Shown in pieces: positions 21,967 to 33,422 of a stretch of DNA of 64,000 nt. Location: positions 118,617,343 to 118,681,342 of the forward strand of contig NC_092811.1 of the NCBI RefSeq assembly GCF_040954645.1, in the 5' to 3' direction. The stretch comes from Diabrotica undecimpunctata (taxonomy: Eukaryota; Arthropoda; Insecta; Coleoptera; Chrysomelidae). The position numbers were made by a program, and so were the translations under genes. Each line of letters begins with the position of its first letter. Position 1 is the stretch's first letter. Below the pieces are notes generated by a model, which had not been told where the DNA came from, did not search any database, and worked only from the letters and a program-made list of their open reading frames with translations.

Positions 21967-22558
21967 ATTATAGTTTATTCGTCTTCCGGGTTTGGACCGT
22001 GTCATTTGTGAGTGACCCAAAAGTGGGTTCATCTCGACGTTTCGCTACAATTGTATGTAGCTTCTTCAGGAGAACAAAAAAGAAAAAGAAACAAAAGACA
22101 GGAAGATGGGTAGTTAGCAACGGTAACTCAGTTACTCAACGCAACCAGAGGCGAATACTAACTACCAAGATGGGCATTTGGTCACAGTAACTCAACTACT
22201 GACAAATCCTGACAAATCCCGACAAAGGACGGGATTCACTCCCTGCCTCTCGACGCGTTAGTGTTCTGAGCTGTTGGACGTGAATCCCTGTCCTGGCATT
22301 TGGTTTTCACCTCTGGCTGCGTTGAGTAGTTGAGTTACTGTGACCAAATGCCCATCTTGGTAGTTAGTATTCGCCTCTGGTTGCGTTGAGTAACTGAGTT
22401 ACCGTTGCTAACTACCCATCTTCCTGTCTTTTGTTTCTTTTTCTTTTTTGTTCTCCTGAAGAAGCTACATACAATTGTAGCGAAACGTCGAGATGAACCC
22501 ACTTTTGGGTCACTCACAAATGACACGGTCCAAACCCGGAAGACGAATAAACTATAAT
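21967..22558. repeat. Fold-back element, 234-bp inverted arms
   Basis: 21967-22200 and 22325-22558 are reverse complements over 234 bp; the identical 63-codon frames on opposite strands show near-perfect identity. The 124-bp spacer holds a smaller inverted pair (GGACGGGATTCAC and GTGAATCCCTGTCC). Each arm carries a motif like the end of Penelope-type or retrozyme repeats: CTGAAGA, a five-base stem GCTAC/GTAGC, then GAAAC (plus strand at 22456-22486, minus strand in the other arm). No protein is encoded. Confidence 0.9.
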
Positions 22559-24049
22559 ACTATATAAATAGTTGCCAAATACAGAATAAAAAAACTTACA
22601 TGTGTCCGTTTACAAAGGGTTGGAGATACTATAAAAACTTACAAATGTTACCGCACAGAGATTAACCTTTTTTTAAAACAAATAAATATCGAAAATAATA
22701 AAGCTAGTTGTCATATGTTAACATTAAATAAAAAAAAAACAATTAAAATGATAGCTAAGTTAAACCATAAAATTTACAATTTATTAAATATTACAAATCC
22801 TTTTAAATTTTAATGAAAGCAATTATTAATAATTGTCAAAAAAAATTGTCTCTCTTTACTTTAAAATTTAAAATGTTAATTGTTACCTTAATTTCACTTA
22901 ACTTCAAAGAAAAAAAAACTTGCTACTATCTCTGGGATTGGAGCTGCAAAGGACAAAACACTCTCAACTTGAACAAAAGGAAACCATTTCCATACTTAGG
23001 CAGGAACGATTGAAAGAGGAACTTGGTGGAGGAAATCAACCTGACGACGGGGACATCCTATATACTCATTTTACAAAATTTCTTCAGTGCCGGTGCACAA
23101 ATCTTATGGTGATTACTCTGTTTTAAACATCATTATGCAAAGAGTATTATCACTTTAACCGGTCTTAAGACATAACACAAAAAAAATTGAATCGACTCGC
23201 GATTCCTAATTACTCAAACATCTTTCTACTCTGACCTATCTTGCTTGACTCCCCTTCTAGCACGTCTGCCTCGCTTGGAACTTAAATGTCGACCTTTTTT
23301 TTTGCGTTAAATTTTACAAATTCCACGCCATAAAATAACTCTTTCCTTTGTGTTTACCAGACCTAAACAAACAAATATCCCTCGGACTCTCGTTCTAAGC
23401 GACAAAAACAACGTTTTAAATATTACAGTTTATTGCGTTTTAACGACGAAAGACAAATAAAAACTCTTTTTTATATTAAGGGGCATCATGAAATATAATC
23501 CTCTAGGCGACAAAAACTTGTCGAAATAGATATAACATAATTCAAATTAAGAAAATAGCACGTAGTTTTTAAACCGGAGTTCTACCTGACTTTGTAACAA
23601 AAGGTTATGGGATTTGAAAGTACACGTAGACAAAAAATATATCCAGCGTTATTTACGCATTAAGGATTTTCTTAAAAGACAAAAACAGATTTTATGGCAA
23701 TCTTTATGCGTACTGACGAGATAAACGAACAGGGACGTATTATAAAATTTAAAACGCTACAACATACGGAAGATCTAAACCTTCAGTCCTTTCAAACTGA
23801 GCAAGTTGTGAATGAGGTGATACCTCTAATAATTCGCATAGATAATTCAGATATGATGAGGACTCTGATAGTGAAGTAAAGTGTTTCTCAGAGCCTTCTT
23901 TCAGTGCGTCACTTCTTCTTCAGGTTCCTTCTCCTATCCGAGGTTGGAAATCATCATCGCTACTTTAATCTTATTGGTCGCGCTTCTGAATAATTCTAAT
24001 GAGCTGCAACCGAACTACTCTCAAATTTCTTAGCCAGGATATTTTGCGT
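22559..24049. other. Intron, nothing recognised
   Basis: AT-rich intronic sequence. Short plus-strand frames at 22813-23126 and 23694-23879 show no recognisable domain. Confidence 0.45.
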
Positions 24050-25770
24050 CGTCCTTGGTTTCTCTTCCCTTGCATAATTAATCTAAGTAATACCTACTTC
24101 TCGCTCCTTATTATATGACCCAGATATTGGATCTTTCTAATTTTAACAGTTTTTATGACTTCACATTCTTTCTTCATTCTTTGTAACACTTCTATATTAG
24201 TTACTTTTTCAGTCCACGATATTCTGTGGATTCTCCTGTAGCACCACATCTCAAAGGAGTTTAATTTTTTAATTTCAGACTGTTTTATTGTCCACGCTTC
24301 CATGCCGTATAGTAAAGTAGAAAAAACGTAACAACGTAGCATTCTTGTGCAGATCTCTAGATTAAGGTTACGGTTGCAAAGTAAGTTCTTCAATTTTATG
24401 AACGTGTTTCTTGCCATTTCTATTCTAGATCTGATTTCTTCTGTTTGATCCCCATCTTGGGTTAGCCACGTTCCTAAATATTTATATGTTGTTAATCTTT
24501 CGATCGTTGTATTATTGATGATCAGGTTATCTACATTTTGTGGTTTTTTTTTGAGAATATCATTGATTTCGTTTTCTTGAGATTCATTTGCAGTCCGTAC
24601 CTTTCACATGCATTGTATACATGTTGTATTATGTACTGTAGATCTTCCATGTCACTTGCAAATATGACCGTATCGTCTATCTAATATTATTAATGCTATT
24701 TCCGTTGACCAAAATACCTTCCACAATATCCAATAAAGCTTCTTGAAATATCACTTTACTGTAGACGTTGAATAAGAGTGGTGAAAGTATGCACCCTTGT
24801 CGAACTCCTTTAAGCATACTTACTTCCTCTGTCAGTTCTCCTTCGACTCTTATTCTTGCTTTCTAATTTTGATACATAATTTGTAGATCTCTACTATCTA
24901 TGTTTTTGGTCTTAAGAATACTTAAAAGCTTTTCATGTTGAACTATGTCAAAAGCTTTTTTGAAGTCTATGAAGCAATCATATATGTCCTGATTCATATC
25001 CAGGCATCGTTGTGTCAGAACATTGACTCCGAATAATGCTTCTCTAGTTTCTAGACTCTTTCTGAAACCCATCTGTGAATCACTTATTTCTTGTTCTAAT
25101 TTCATGTGGATTCTGTTATGTATGATTTTAAGGAAGGTTTTCAATGTGTAGCTCATTAATGCAATTGTCCGATAGTCATTGCATTTGTGATTTTTGGAAT
25201 CGTTACAAAAGTTGAGAGAAGCCATTCTTTGGGTATGTGTCCCGTCTTGTATATGGAGTTAAAAAGGTCTACCAAGACATCAATATTATCTTCAACAATT
25301 ATCTTCAATAGTTCAATTGGTATATTATCGGGTCCTGGAGCTTTTCTACTTTTTGTGTGTTTTATGGCATAAATAATCTCCTCTTTCATTATTTCTGGTC
25401 CCGTGATTTCTCCGTCAACTTCTAATTGTTCTACTTTTTTTTTTCATAAAATAGGTGTTCAATGTATTCTTTCCATCTACGTAATTTGTCTTGCGTTTCA
25501 GTTATAGTGGTACCATCTGCATTTGTTAATATCCCGATTGGTTTGTTACGATTTCCTGAAATCATTTCTTTAACCTTTTTATGTGTGTTGAAAGTGTCAT
25601 ACCTTGCCTCACATTCCTCAATTTCTTCACATTTAATGGACATCCATGTTTCCTTAGCTTGTTTTATTTTCTGTTTTATTTGTTTATTAATTTCTTGATA
25701 TTTAATTTTATTTTTGTTTTTATGTGCGTCATAGTTTTTTGTTTTCTTTCTAACGCATTAATATTGCAGC
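24050..25770 (-). mobile_element. RTE-like LINE, degenerate RT
   Basis: Reading down from 25770 on the minus strand the order is that of one RT protein: a basic linker (KYQEINKQIKQKIKQAKETW), RKAPGPDNIPIELLK (about 25330), YRTIALMSYTLKTFLKIIHN, FIDFKKAFDIVQHEKLLSIL (about 24960), GVRQGCILSPLLFN (about 24790), a degraded YADD region (about 24660-24680), the CYVFSTLLYGMEAWTIKQ segment (about 24300), and IRKIQYLGHIIRSEK (about 24100). Several frameshifts and stops break it. The strand is opposite to the glycerol kinase gene around it. Confidence 0.82.
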
Positions 25771-26347
25771 GTTACATACATAAGCGATATATTCCTAACC
25801 TACGTGTGATTCGTTGTTATTTAAAATGTGCGCTTTCTATAGCCAATAAATTACGTGAATTACGAACATTTGACGTAAAACTTCATCCATGTTGGCCATC
25901 CTTTCGAAGTGTCAAAGACTGAAGGGAACATTGTCGTTCAGGTCAGTATTTGACAATATTTCACAGCGCTATCCATTATTTTGTGTTTTGGAATATTTAT
26001 TTTTTAATTAAAATATTTTAAAAATATAGTAAGATACGGAAAAGTAACAAGTAGTGATACTCAAATGACTTAACTATTTTCAATTAGAAAAGGAAGCAGG
26101 ACAAACTTTATTAACAATTTCTGCTGTTCGTGAAATAAGTTTAAAATTACGCTGAAAATAAAATTGTTTTACCTGCTCTTTATTTCAGCGTGTTGCTGTT
26201 GCATTAGAAATTTCTTTGCCAACTATAAGACGATTGGCAAATGAAAGTATCCAAAACGATTCTGATTATTTCACCACAACGAGCGAATTAGTAGCCGCTA
26301 GTCTTGAACCCAAATTGATAATAAATAAATATGAACATGCCATAAGG
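25771..26347 (+). other. Unassigned exon-like frames
   Basis: Two frames follow acceptor-like sequences. From about 25775, after ATATTGCAG, comes RYIHKRYIPNLRVIRCYLKC and LRELRTFDVKLHPCWPSFRS. After TATTTCAG near 26190 comes VALEISLPTIRRLANESIQN, a helix-turn-helix-like stretch. I do not recognise either. The second could be the DNA-binding end of a transposase; both could equally be alternative exons or chance. Confidence 0.25.
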
Positions 26348-26790
26348 ACCAAGGGCGGATCCAGGACCGATTTTCGGCGGGAAGGGGCATGAACTTTTTT
26401 TGGGGGGATGCCGGGCTTGGAGGAAAATTTTTAAAAATTAGTTGAGTGCGATAAATACATTCAAACCTTATCGTTATTAAAGTATTTTTATTTGTCTAGC
26501 AACGAAAAATCAGAGCACATTTTGACCTAAAACCCCATGAAGTCCAACAAGTGCAAAGAAAAAAATGTAGTTTAGTTTATGATATTAAAATAGCTTAAAT
26601 AAAAAGCGAATAATATTGGTCAAGTTTTGGGATTCACGCGGCACATCACTTTTTCCTACATTTTGTTCCGCGGTAAGGGACGGGATAGCGATTTTTGCTG
26701 CGGGACGGGACAGCGATTTTTCTGCTAATAAATAAATTTATTAGTCGACTACCTCGACAAAAAAATGTTAATAGTGACCAAAACCATAGA
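26348..26790. repeat. hAT-like terminal sequence and AT-rich debris
   Basis: CAAGGGCGGATCCAGGACCG at 26351-26370 resembles the terminal repeat of GC-rich hAT MITEs in insects; no partner end was found. A short tandem pair built on GGGACGGGA and GCGATTTTT lies at about 26670-26720. Confidence 0.35.
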
Positions 26791-26880
26791 AATTAATACT
26801 GACCAAAACAATGACATATAATTATCATAAAGCATTTGATATAATAAAACAAGACAAGCTGATAGATATATTAACAAATA

Positions 26881-28652
26881 CAGTAGTCTCTCTCTATAAC
26901 GATGAAAATAGTAAACGTTGGTTGGTTTGTCATAAGAACAATGTATTAATTCTTTCTCTATACCGATATCGTTCCCTTTTTATATCGATAACTTTTTAGC
27001 GTTCAATAGTTGATGACAAATGTGTTATTGTGTTTAAAGTTCAGACTACCTGAGTCACGAGTGGTAAGGTCATTGTCCAGCGGTTGTTTTGTTTTGCGCT
27101 TAAGGAATGCGGCCACCCATTCTACTCTTTCTTATCAGAGAATTAAGTGACTCACGTTTATTGTTCGGGCGGCCTACCTAACTGTTATCCCACACATGTT
27201 GTCATGTATTGACGACTTTTCATTTCCAGTTTGAATTGTGTCTTAGTGTGTCAACAGTCAACATGTTTTCGAAAAAGCGTAAAGTGCTCTCGGTGCAGGA
27301 AAAGTTATCGATAACTCGAGCAATAGAGAAAGGTGAAAAGCAATCGGATGTCGTTCGCCGGACGGGGCTGTCTCAGTCAACTGTGGCTACGATATGGAAG
27401 GACAGAAAAAAGTGACTTAAAGCGGAGATGGAGGGCGGTAGCAGGAAGAAGTTGCAGAAACCTCAGCATGAAGATTTATATCGCGCTATGCTTCAGGGTT
27501 CCAGCAGCAGCGTATGAACCATATTCCACTTTCTGGGCCTGTGGTCGGAACAAAAGCTGAGTTTTTTGCAACTGAACTTGGAATTGAGAATTTCAAGGCA
27601 TCTGAGGGTTTGCTGAGCAAGTGGAAGCTGCGGCACAAGATCAACTACGGGCAAATCAGCGGAGAGGCTCGCGATGTTAACAAAAACGTAACGGATGATT
27701 ATCTAGAAAACGTGTGGTCTGGACTGAAGGCACGATATGCGTCAGACGACATTTTCAATGCGGATGAGATTGGATTGTTTTTTAAAATGACACCAAACAG
27801 AACTTTAAAATTTAAATTGGAAATGCGTTGGTGGAAAGCTCTCTAAGGAACGCATTACAGTTCTAGTGGACGCTAACATGAAAGGTTCTTCATGAAGCGA
27901 AAATTGTTAGTGATAGGGAAGTCGAAAAACCCGCGTTGCTTTAAAACATTAAAAATCTACCGGTGACCTATAAAGCAAACAAGAGTGCGTGGATGACCTC
28001 GGAAATTTTTGAAGAAGCGATAAGAAAGTGTGATATCGAGCTTAAAGAGAAAAAGATTCTTTGCTTGTAGTGTAGACAATTGTCTTGTTCATCCTGTATT
28101 GCGCGACCTTCAAAACATCGAACTCTGTTTTCTGCCAGCAAACACAACGAGTGTCCTTCAGCCCATGGACCAAAGTGTCACCAAGAGTTTGAAAAGCCAT
28201 TACAGGCGAAGACTTTTGATGGAATTGGTTGAGAATAATGGCGATCTTAAACTAAACATTCTTGACGTCATCCTAATGATTAGTAAATCCTGGGACGAGA
28301 TGACGAGCAATACAATAAAATATTCCTTCAAACACGCAGGATGGCTGGAAGATCAATGATTAACTGATGATGAAGATGACATGCCAGTAGCTACAACATC
28401 TGGACTTTCTGACGAGGACATCCTCCAAGCAGTTCGTGTCGAAGAAGAAGAAAACGGTGACTCGGAAATGGAAGCAGAGCCAGAACCAGCTCCGACCCCT
28501 CAGCAGGCAATTTTTTTAAATTAAAATAGGTTATTTAGTACAGTATTATTAATATTGCAGTACCGAATTTTGACACTCTCTGTATAACGATCTCTCCTTA
28601 TAACGATGAAAATTCCCGGTCCCTTGCGTATCGTTATAGAGAGAGAGGACTG
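26881..28652 (+). mobile_element. pogo/Tigger element 2, TA-flanked, complete ends
   Basis: The left end CAGTAGTCTCTCTCTATAAC and the right end, ATCGTTATAGAGAGAGAGG then ACTG, are inverted copies with small differences. TA flanks both sides (26879-26880 and 28653-28654). Length is 1772 bp. It carries a broken transposase. Confidence 0.88.
27263..28524 (+). pseudogene. Tigger/jerky-type transposase, frameshifted
   Basis: It begins MFSKKRKVLSVQEKLSITRA with a helix-turn-helix (DVVRRTGLSQSTVATIWKD) and stops at 27415. A CENP-B-type segment continues in other frames (FFATELGIENFKASEGLLSK). The catalytic triad positions survive: FNADEIGLFF (about 27758), LVDNCLVHP (about 28075) and LQPMDQ (about 28158). 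The acidic tail ends at 28524 with TAA. At least four frameshifts or stops (near 27415, 27500, 27825 and 28065) kill it. Confidence 0.85.
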
Positions 28653-29213
28653 TATTGGAATAGACACCTTTGATATAAGAATTATTAGTACAGATCCGTA
28701 CAGAGGCAATAGAATCCGATGATATCAAAATCAAACGTAGGATGTATACTACCGCCCTTGTAGTGATTAATAAAACTAAAAGTAATAAAACTTAAAAGCA
28801 TAAAAGTAATAAAACTGATTAATTTATGTTTTAAATTTACTTTATCTTTTAATTTATTTGATAGTTTAATATTCTTGGTTAATAATTAGTATAGCATATA
28901 AAATAAATGATTGCTATTTTTAAAATGTCATTAGCAAATATTGTTTGTAATAAATTATATAAATATTCATTTTAATCGTTTTAATAGAAAAAAGTCCGAC
29001 ATATGTCCTACTGAACGTAAAATATAGGAAATTATATAATTTACTTTTCAAGTAACATTGAATTAAATTTTAAAATAACTTTTTGTGACCCACTTATCAT
29101 CGCTTAATCCCAAACCGATCATCTAACGTGATTTCGAGTATATTAGATTTAAAAGTAACAAAAACTCCATGTATTTTTCAGACACATATTAACCATTTTT
29201 CTTTTTGTTTCAG

Positions 29214-29305
29214 AGGAACGTTACCGTCTCTTATCGAGTCTTCCAGGATGTATTTACATTATGGTTAGTTTCGGAATGTTGGCCGTTGCAGACTTATTGG
29301 CGTAA
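29214..29305 (+). CDS. Gk: Glycerol kinase last exon, hydrophobic C-terminus
   Basis: The acceptor TTTTTGTTTCAG ends at 29213. Joined in phase, it gives EERYRLLSSLPGCIYIMVSF, then GMLAVADLLA and a TAA stop at 29303-29305. The R-Y-x-x-L-P-G-x-x-Y sequence and the following roughly 18-residue hydrophobic segment match the tail of mammalian glycerol kinase isoforms, where it anchors the enzyme to the mitochondrial outer membrane. The intron before it is 8.6 kb. Confidence 0.9.
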
Positions 29306-29491
29306 CAGAGCTGAGATGAAATTATTTTTAGGTATTAATAGTGTGATTTTAAAAATCCATAGACTGTCTTGTTTTTATTGTTTTACCACTTTTTAGTATG
29401 TACAATTACTTATTTTTAAACTCAAATATTCATGTACTTATCTTTTGTTACACTCTTTTGTTATATTGTTTGTTATGGGTTTATTTTTGAA

Positions 29492-29505
29492 AATAAAGCA
29501 ATAAA
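29492..29505 (+). promoter_or_regulatory. Tandem polyadenylation signals after glycerol kinase
   Basis: AATAAA occurs at 29492-29497 and again at 29500-29505, about 190 bases after the stop codon. This is a plausible 3' end for the transcript. Confidence 0.5.
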
Positions 29506-29529
29506 CTAGATGAAAATTTAAAAATAACT

Positions 29530-29531
<2 letters not shown>

Positions 29532-29599
<68 letters not shown>
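29532..29599. repeat. (TA)n microsatellite
   Basis: About 68 bases of TA dinucleotide next to the 3' end of the minus-strand LINE that follows, probably its tail. Confidence 0.9.
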
Positions 29600-29601
<2 letters not shown>

Positions 29602-29605
29602 CAGG

Positions 29606-31020
29606 ATCCAACTTGTAAATATAATGCATTTTGGAGACGGCTATCGCCGTATTCCCGTTCTCCTCCTCAAATCCTCACGGTCCAAGGCATGCTCCTCCTC
29701 CAAACCTCTCGATTCCATCGCTCTTCTAATTCCTTCATTCCATGAGCGTCAAGGTCTACCTCTTTTTCTTCTTCCAGGGGGCTTCCATCTGTAAAGTTTT
29801 TGGGCCCAACGTTCGTTAGGCATTCTCAGTAGGTGTCCAAACCATTTTAAACCTCTTCTTTCTATTCTGTCAATGACCGTTTTTCTTATAGATTCGTTGG
29901 TCTTCCTTTCCAGCCTTGATGTTCTAGCACTTCTTCTCAAATAACCCATTTCAACTGCCAACAATCTTCTCTTCAGCTCCGCATTAATTGTCCATCCTTC
30001 AGAGCCGTAACAAAGAACTGATTTAACCATGGTTTGCCCTATTCTATTTTTGTTCCTTTTGGAAATGTTGCGATCCCACCATAAAGAGTTCAGACATCCT
30101 GCAATTTTACGTCCCTGATTAATTCGGTTTCTCCCAAGCCGTTCTTAGCAATGAGTGCACCTAAATATTTAAATTTTTCCACTTGTTTGATTTCCACGTC
30201 CTCGTCTATCAACACTTCAAACCTTGCATCTGAATTGATAACTAAATATTCTGTTTTCTTTATGCTGACTTGTAACCCCCATTTTACATTATCTGTATAG
30301 ACGCTTTATCATAAGAATCTTGAGCTAGGACGACTTGGTCATCCGCAAAGTTCAGGGAGAACACTACGTCATTTCCTATGGGGATTCCCATTCCCTGGCA
30401 GTGTTTTTTCCAATTTTGAAGGGCTGTCCCAATATATAAATTAAACAGTAAGGGTGACATACTGCATCCTTGTCTTAGTCCTTTAGTTACTTTTATTGGC
30501 TCTGATAATGTCTAATGTCTGTCATCCATGGTGGTTCGTGGTGTTTTTTGCCGTTGTTTTCTGTTCCCAATACATCATAAGCAATTTTTTATTATCGTTC
30601 TGAGGTTGTATTCTTGTTCTACATCCATATTTCTTTATATCTCATTTAGTTTCCTCCCTTGTTGTGTATTAGTATTGTTTTAGCAATATTCCATTGTTCG
30701 GGTATGTTGCCTTCGAATACAAAATTAATTAAATAGTATTTTTAGATAATATATGTCTTCTTCTCCGCCTTCCTTCAGCATTTCTGCTAGGATTCCAGCG
30801 CTTCATTTCTTTTACTGCTCTTCCTATTCCTTCGTGGCTTATTTCGGGCATCACTTCTGAGTTGACATTTTTGTTATCTGCCTTTTCAAGTTCTGCTTTG
30901 ATTCGAACAGCTGCTAATAAAATACGATGGGCCATTGTGGTAGCCAATATCCATAGAGGATAGGCACTAGCAGAAGAAGAAGAAATACCCACAAAGGAAA
31001 TACAGAAATCGCATATCAAA
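29606..31020 (-). mobile_element. LINE fragment, degenerate RT, minus strand
   Basis: From high to low coordinates: AVKEMKRWNPSRN (about 30790), LFNFVFEGNIPEQWN-like pieces (about 30700), KGLRQGCSMSPLLFNLYIGT (about 30440), NFADDQVVLAQDS (about 30330), LWWDRNISKRNKN (about 30060), VLCYGSEGWTINAELKRRLL (about 29990), and a basic C-terminus that continues past an in-frame TGA at about 29745 to 29640. FADDQVV and the WWDR segment recur in the LINE at 41588-42412, so the two belong to one family. Confidence 0.8.
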
Positions 31021-31039
31021 TCTTACCGGTAACACGAGT

Positions 31040-31510
31040 TTTATTATAACCCTGCCAAGAGAATTTAGAAAATCAAGACAAATATATGAATGAATCTTTA
31101 GAAATTCCGAACAATAATAACCTGATCAAAAATAATGAAGATGCACCCAATATACAAGAACTCAAAGTTGACGGCAGTTTCAATGATCAGTTAATCCAAA
31201 GAAGTAAGAGAATATTGAATGAGAGAGCAGAATCATAAAATGATGAGAGTTCAGGCATCGAAGATGATGTGAGTCACATAAAAGATTTGCTCCTTTAAAA
31301 AAGGGACTAATGTTTTGATTCGAGTGCCGGATATTGATAGAGGTATGTATTAGAGAAAAGTATTAGCCATTGTTTCCGAAATTAATAATGATGGCTTGTA
31401 CAAACTCAGTACTGAGAATAGACCACTGGATAGCATATTTTCAAGAAATGAACTAGTTCAAACCGAATCGCAGTTCATGTTTGAATCAAATGATATTAGT
31501 ATATAGTAAG
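31040..31510 (+). pseudogene. Retroelement integrase tail, KRBA2/SCAND3-like scrap
   Basis: Fragmented frames contain GTNVLIRVPDIDRG, then RKVLAIVSEINNDGLYKLST and SIFSRNELVQ. This resembles the region after the integrase core in the Gypsy-integrase-derived proteins KRBA2/SCAND3 and their parent retroelements. A TAG interrupts it at about 31350 and the upstream part is out of frame. No integrase core is visible. Confidence 0.4.
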
Positions 31511-31699
31511 AAAATTGAGAACTGCAGCAAATATGCCATCCAAAGGTTGTGGTCAAGGTTTTCTCAGATAATAATTTTCTCCATAATTTTCAAAAAAAAA
31601 AAAATAGAAAATATTAAGACAAAAATCAAATCACCGACCAACAGAAATCGCAAACACCCTGTATATTATACTGTTTAGCATTAGTTTTAGAAAGTGTTC

Positions 31700-31995
31700 T
31701 TTTTTTCGGAAAGTGAATTTTATACAAAAAAAAATTAATTAAAATCATTTGTAAAAGGTATATATTTAAAAACCCAAACGGGCTGTGTTAGACAAAACGT
31801 TTTCGTAATCCATCATTCCATCATCAGTGTCTAGGAGTACATGAATGTAGCCACCAAATATATGGGTAAAAACCCGTTAACAAATAATTAGTTATATTTG
31901 TTTGACATTATATCTTATAAATTATTAGGATGGTAAAGTTACCGTTGGATTAGGTAACATGGCGACATATGACTCCACGTTGAAGTTGCTAGTCC
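31700..31995 (-). repeat. Penelope/retrozyme-like terminal repeat
   Basis: On the minus strand CTGATGATGGAATGATGG is followed by ATTACGAAAACG, and then by the AT-rich run containing CCCGTTTGGGTTTTTAAATA. CTGATGA ... GAAA is the order of the hammerhead ribozyme core found at Penelope-type ends, but the intervening stem is weak here. Confidence 0.4.
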
Positions 31996-32009
31996 TGAGA
32001 CGGTGTGTC

Positions 32010-32225
32010 TACGAGGACTTTATGGAAGCAACAGTACAAAGGCATCTATTCTTTTTTCTATTTCAGAGTCCATTGTTCAACTTTCACAGCCATACAGTAA
32101 GACAGAAAAAACGTAACATCTGATCATTCGGATTCTAAGCTGCAGACTAAGGCCTGATCCTGTAAAAAATGTTTTCATGCTCATGAATGCTTCCCTTGCT
32201 TGTTCGATTCTTGATAGGATTTCTT
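32010..32225 (-). mobile_element. RTE-like LINE scrap
   Basis: Minus-strand frame RIEQAREAFMSMKTFF, then RMIRCYVFSVLLYGCES, a stop in place of the usual W, and TMDSEIEKRIDAF. It corresponds to the RT thumb region seen at 2200-2275. A T-rich run (32225-32240) borders it. Confidence 0.7.
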
Positions 32226-32254
32226 TTTTTTTTTTTTATTAAGTCTTAAGTCGA

Positions 32255-33422
32255 GTTTATGTTCTTGTATGAACCATACACTCAGTCAAACTGGTTACAA
32301 CAAATCTCACACTTGTCAGATTTACTCGTGTGCAATCCCGTATGCAGTTTAACATTAACTGCTTAAGAAAACTGCTTCAAACAAATGTTACACTTGTTTA
32401 TCTCCACTGTGGACTCTCAAATGTATTTTCAACATATTTGCGGAAGAAAACTGCTTAAAACAAATTTCACACTTGTGTGGTTTTTCTCCAGTGTGCCCTC
32501 TCAAATGTTTTTTCAAAGTACTTGCTTCACTAAACGGTTTAAAACAAATTTCACACTTGTGATGTTTTTCTCCAGTGTGCACTCTTAAATGTGTTTTCAA
32601 ATTACCTGCCACACTAAACTGCTTAAAACAAATTTCACACTTGTATGGTTTTTCTCCAGTGTGCACTCTCAAATGTGTTTTCAAATGACCTGCCTCACTA
32701 AACTCTTTTAAACAAATATCACACTGATCAAGCTTTTTTCCAGTGTGCGTCCTCAAATGTCTTTTCAAACAACTTTTAGTAAGAAAGTGTTTTAAGCAAG
32801 TTTCACACTTGTATGGTTTTTCTCCAGTGTGTACTCTCAAATGTGTTTTCAAAGTACTTGCTTCACTAAACTGTTTAAAACAAATTTCACACTTATATGG
32901 TTTTTCTCCAGTGTGCACTCTTAAATGTGTTTTTAAATTACCTGCCACACGAAACTGCTTAAAACAAATTTCACACTTATAAGATTTTTCTCCAGTATGC
33001 ACTCTCAAATGTATTTTCAAATGACCTGCTTCACTAAACTGTTTAAAACAGATCTCACACTTGTGAAGTTTTTCTCCAGTGTGCGTTTTCAAATGCCTTT
33101 TCAAACAACTTGTAGTAAGAAAGTGTTTTAAGCAAGTTTCACACTTATATGGTTTTTCTCCAGTGTGCACTCTCAAATGAATTTTCAAACTACCTGCTGT
33201 ACAAAACCGTTTAAAACAAATTTCACACTTGTGAAGCTTTTCTCCAGTGTGCGTTCTCAAATGTATTTTCAAATAACTTGTAGTAGGAAACTGTTTAAAG
33301 CAAATTTCACACTTATAACGTTTTTCTTCGGCATGTACCATCAAATGCCGATTTAAGTTTTGTTGAGAACATTGCTTGAAACAAATTTTATATTTGTAAG
33401 GTCTTTGTCGCGTGGGGACAAC
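32255..33422 (-). pseudogene. Zinc-finger exon A, 11 fingers, 5' join lost
   Basis: The minus-strand frame at 32388-33344 holds 11 C2H2 fingers. The exon start at 33422 keeps the TATTTTAG acceptor and GTTGTCCCCACG. The roughly 40 codons that follow in the sister exons (from the EENK motif on) are deleted, and the frame set by exon 59650-59890 hits a TAA within ten codons. At the 3' end the frame also slips: [10 protein letters not shown] and another finger-like piece continue out of frame to about 32255. Translation could only start internally. It is the copy furthest from the shared 5' exon. Confidence 0.85.

Larger units (their letters stand above)
26795..28760 (+). mobile_element. LINE RT fragment split by a Tigger insertion
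   Basis: Before the Tigger the frame YNYHKAFDIIKQDKLIDILT shows the RT motif around the first catalytic Asp (here changed to Asn/Tyr). After the Tigger, at 28655, the same protein resumes with IGIDTFDIRIISTDPYRGN. The two halves abut exactly if the Tigger and one TA are removed. Confidence 0.65.

Noticed and set aside
21999..22526. Two identical 63-aa frames on opposite strands
   Set aside because: They exist only because the 234-bp arms are inverted copies; low-complexity lysine run and no domain.
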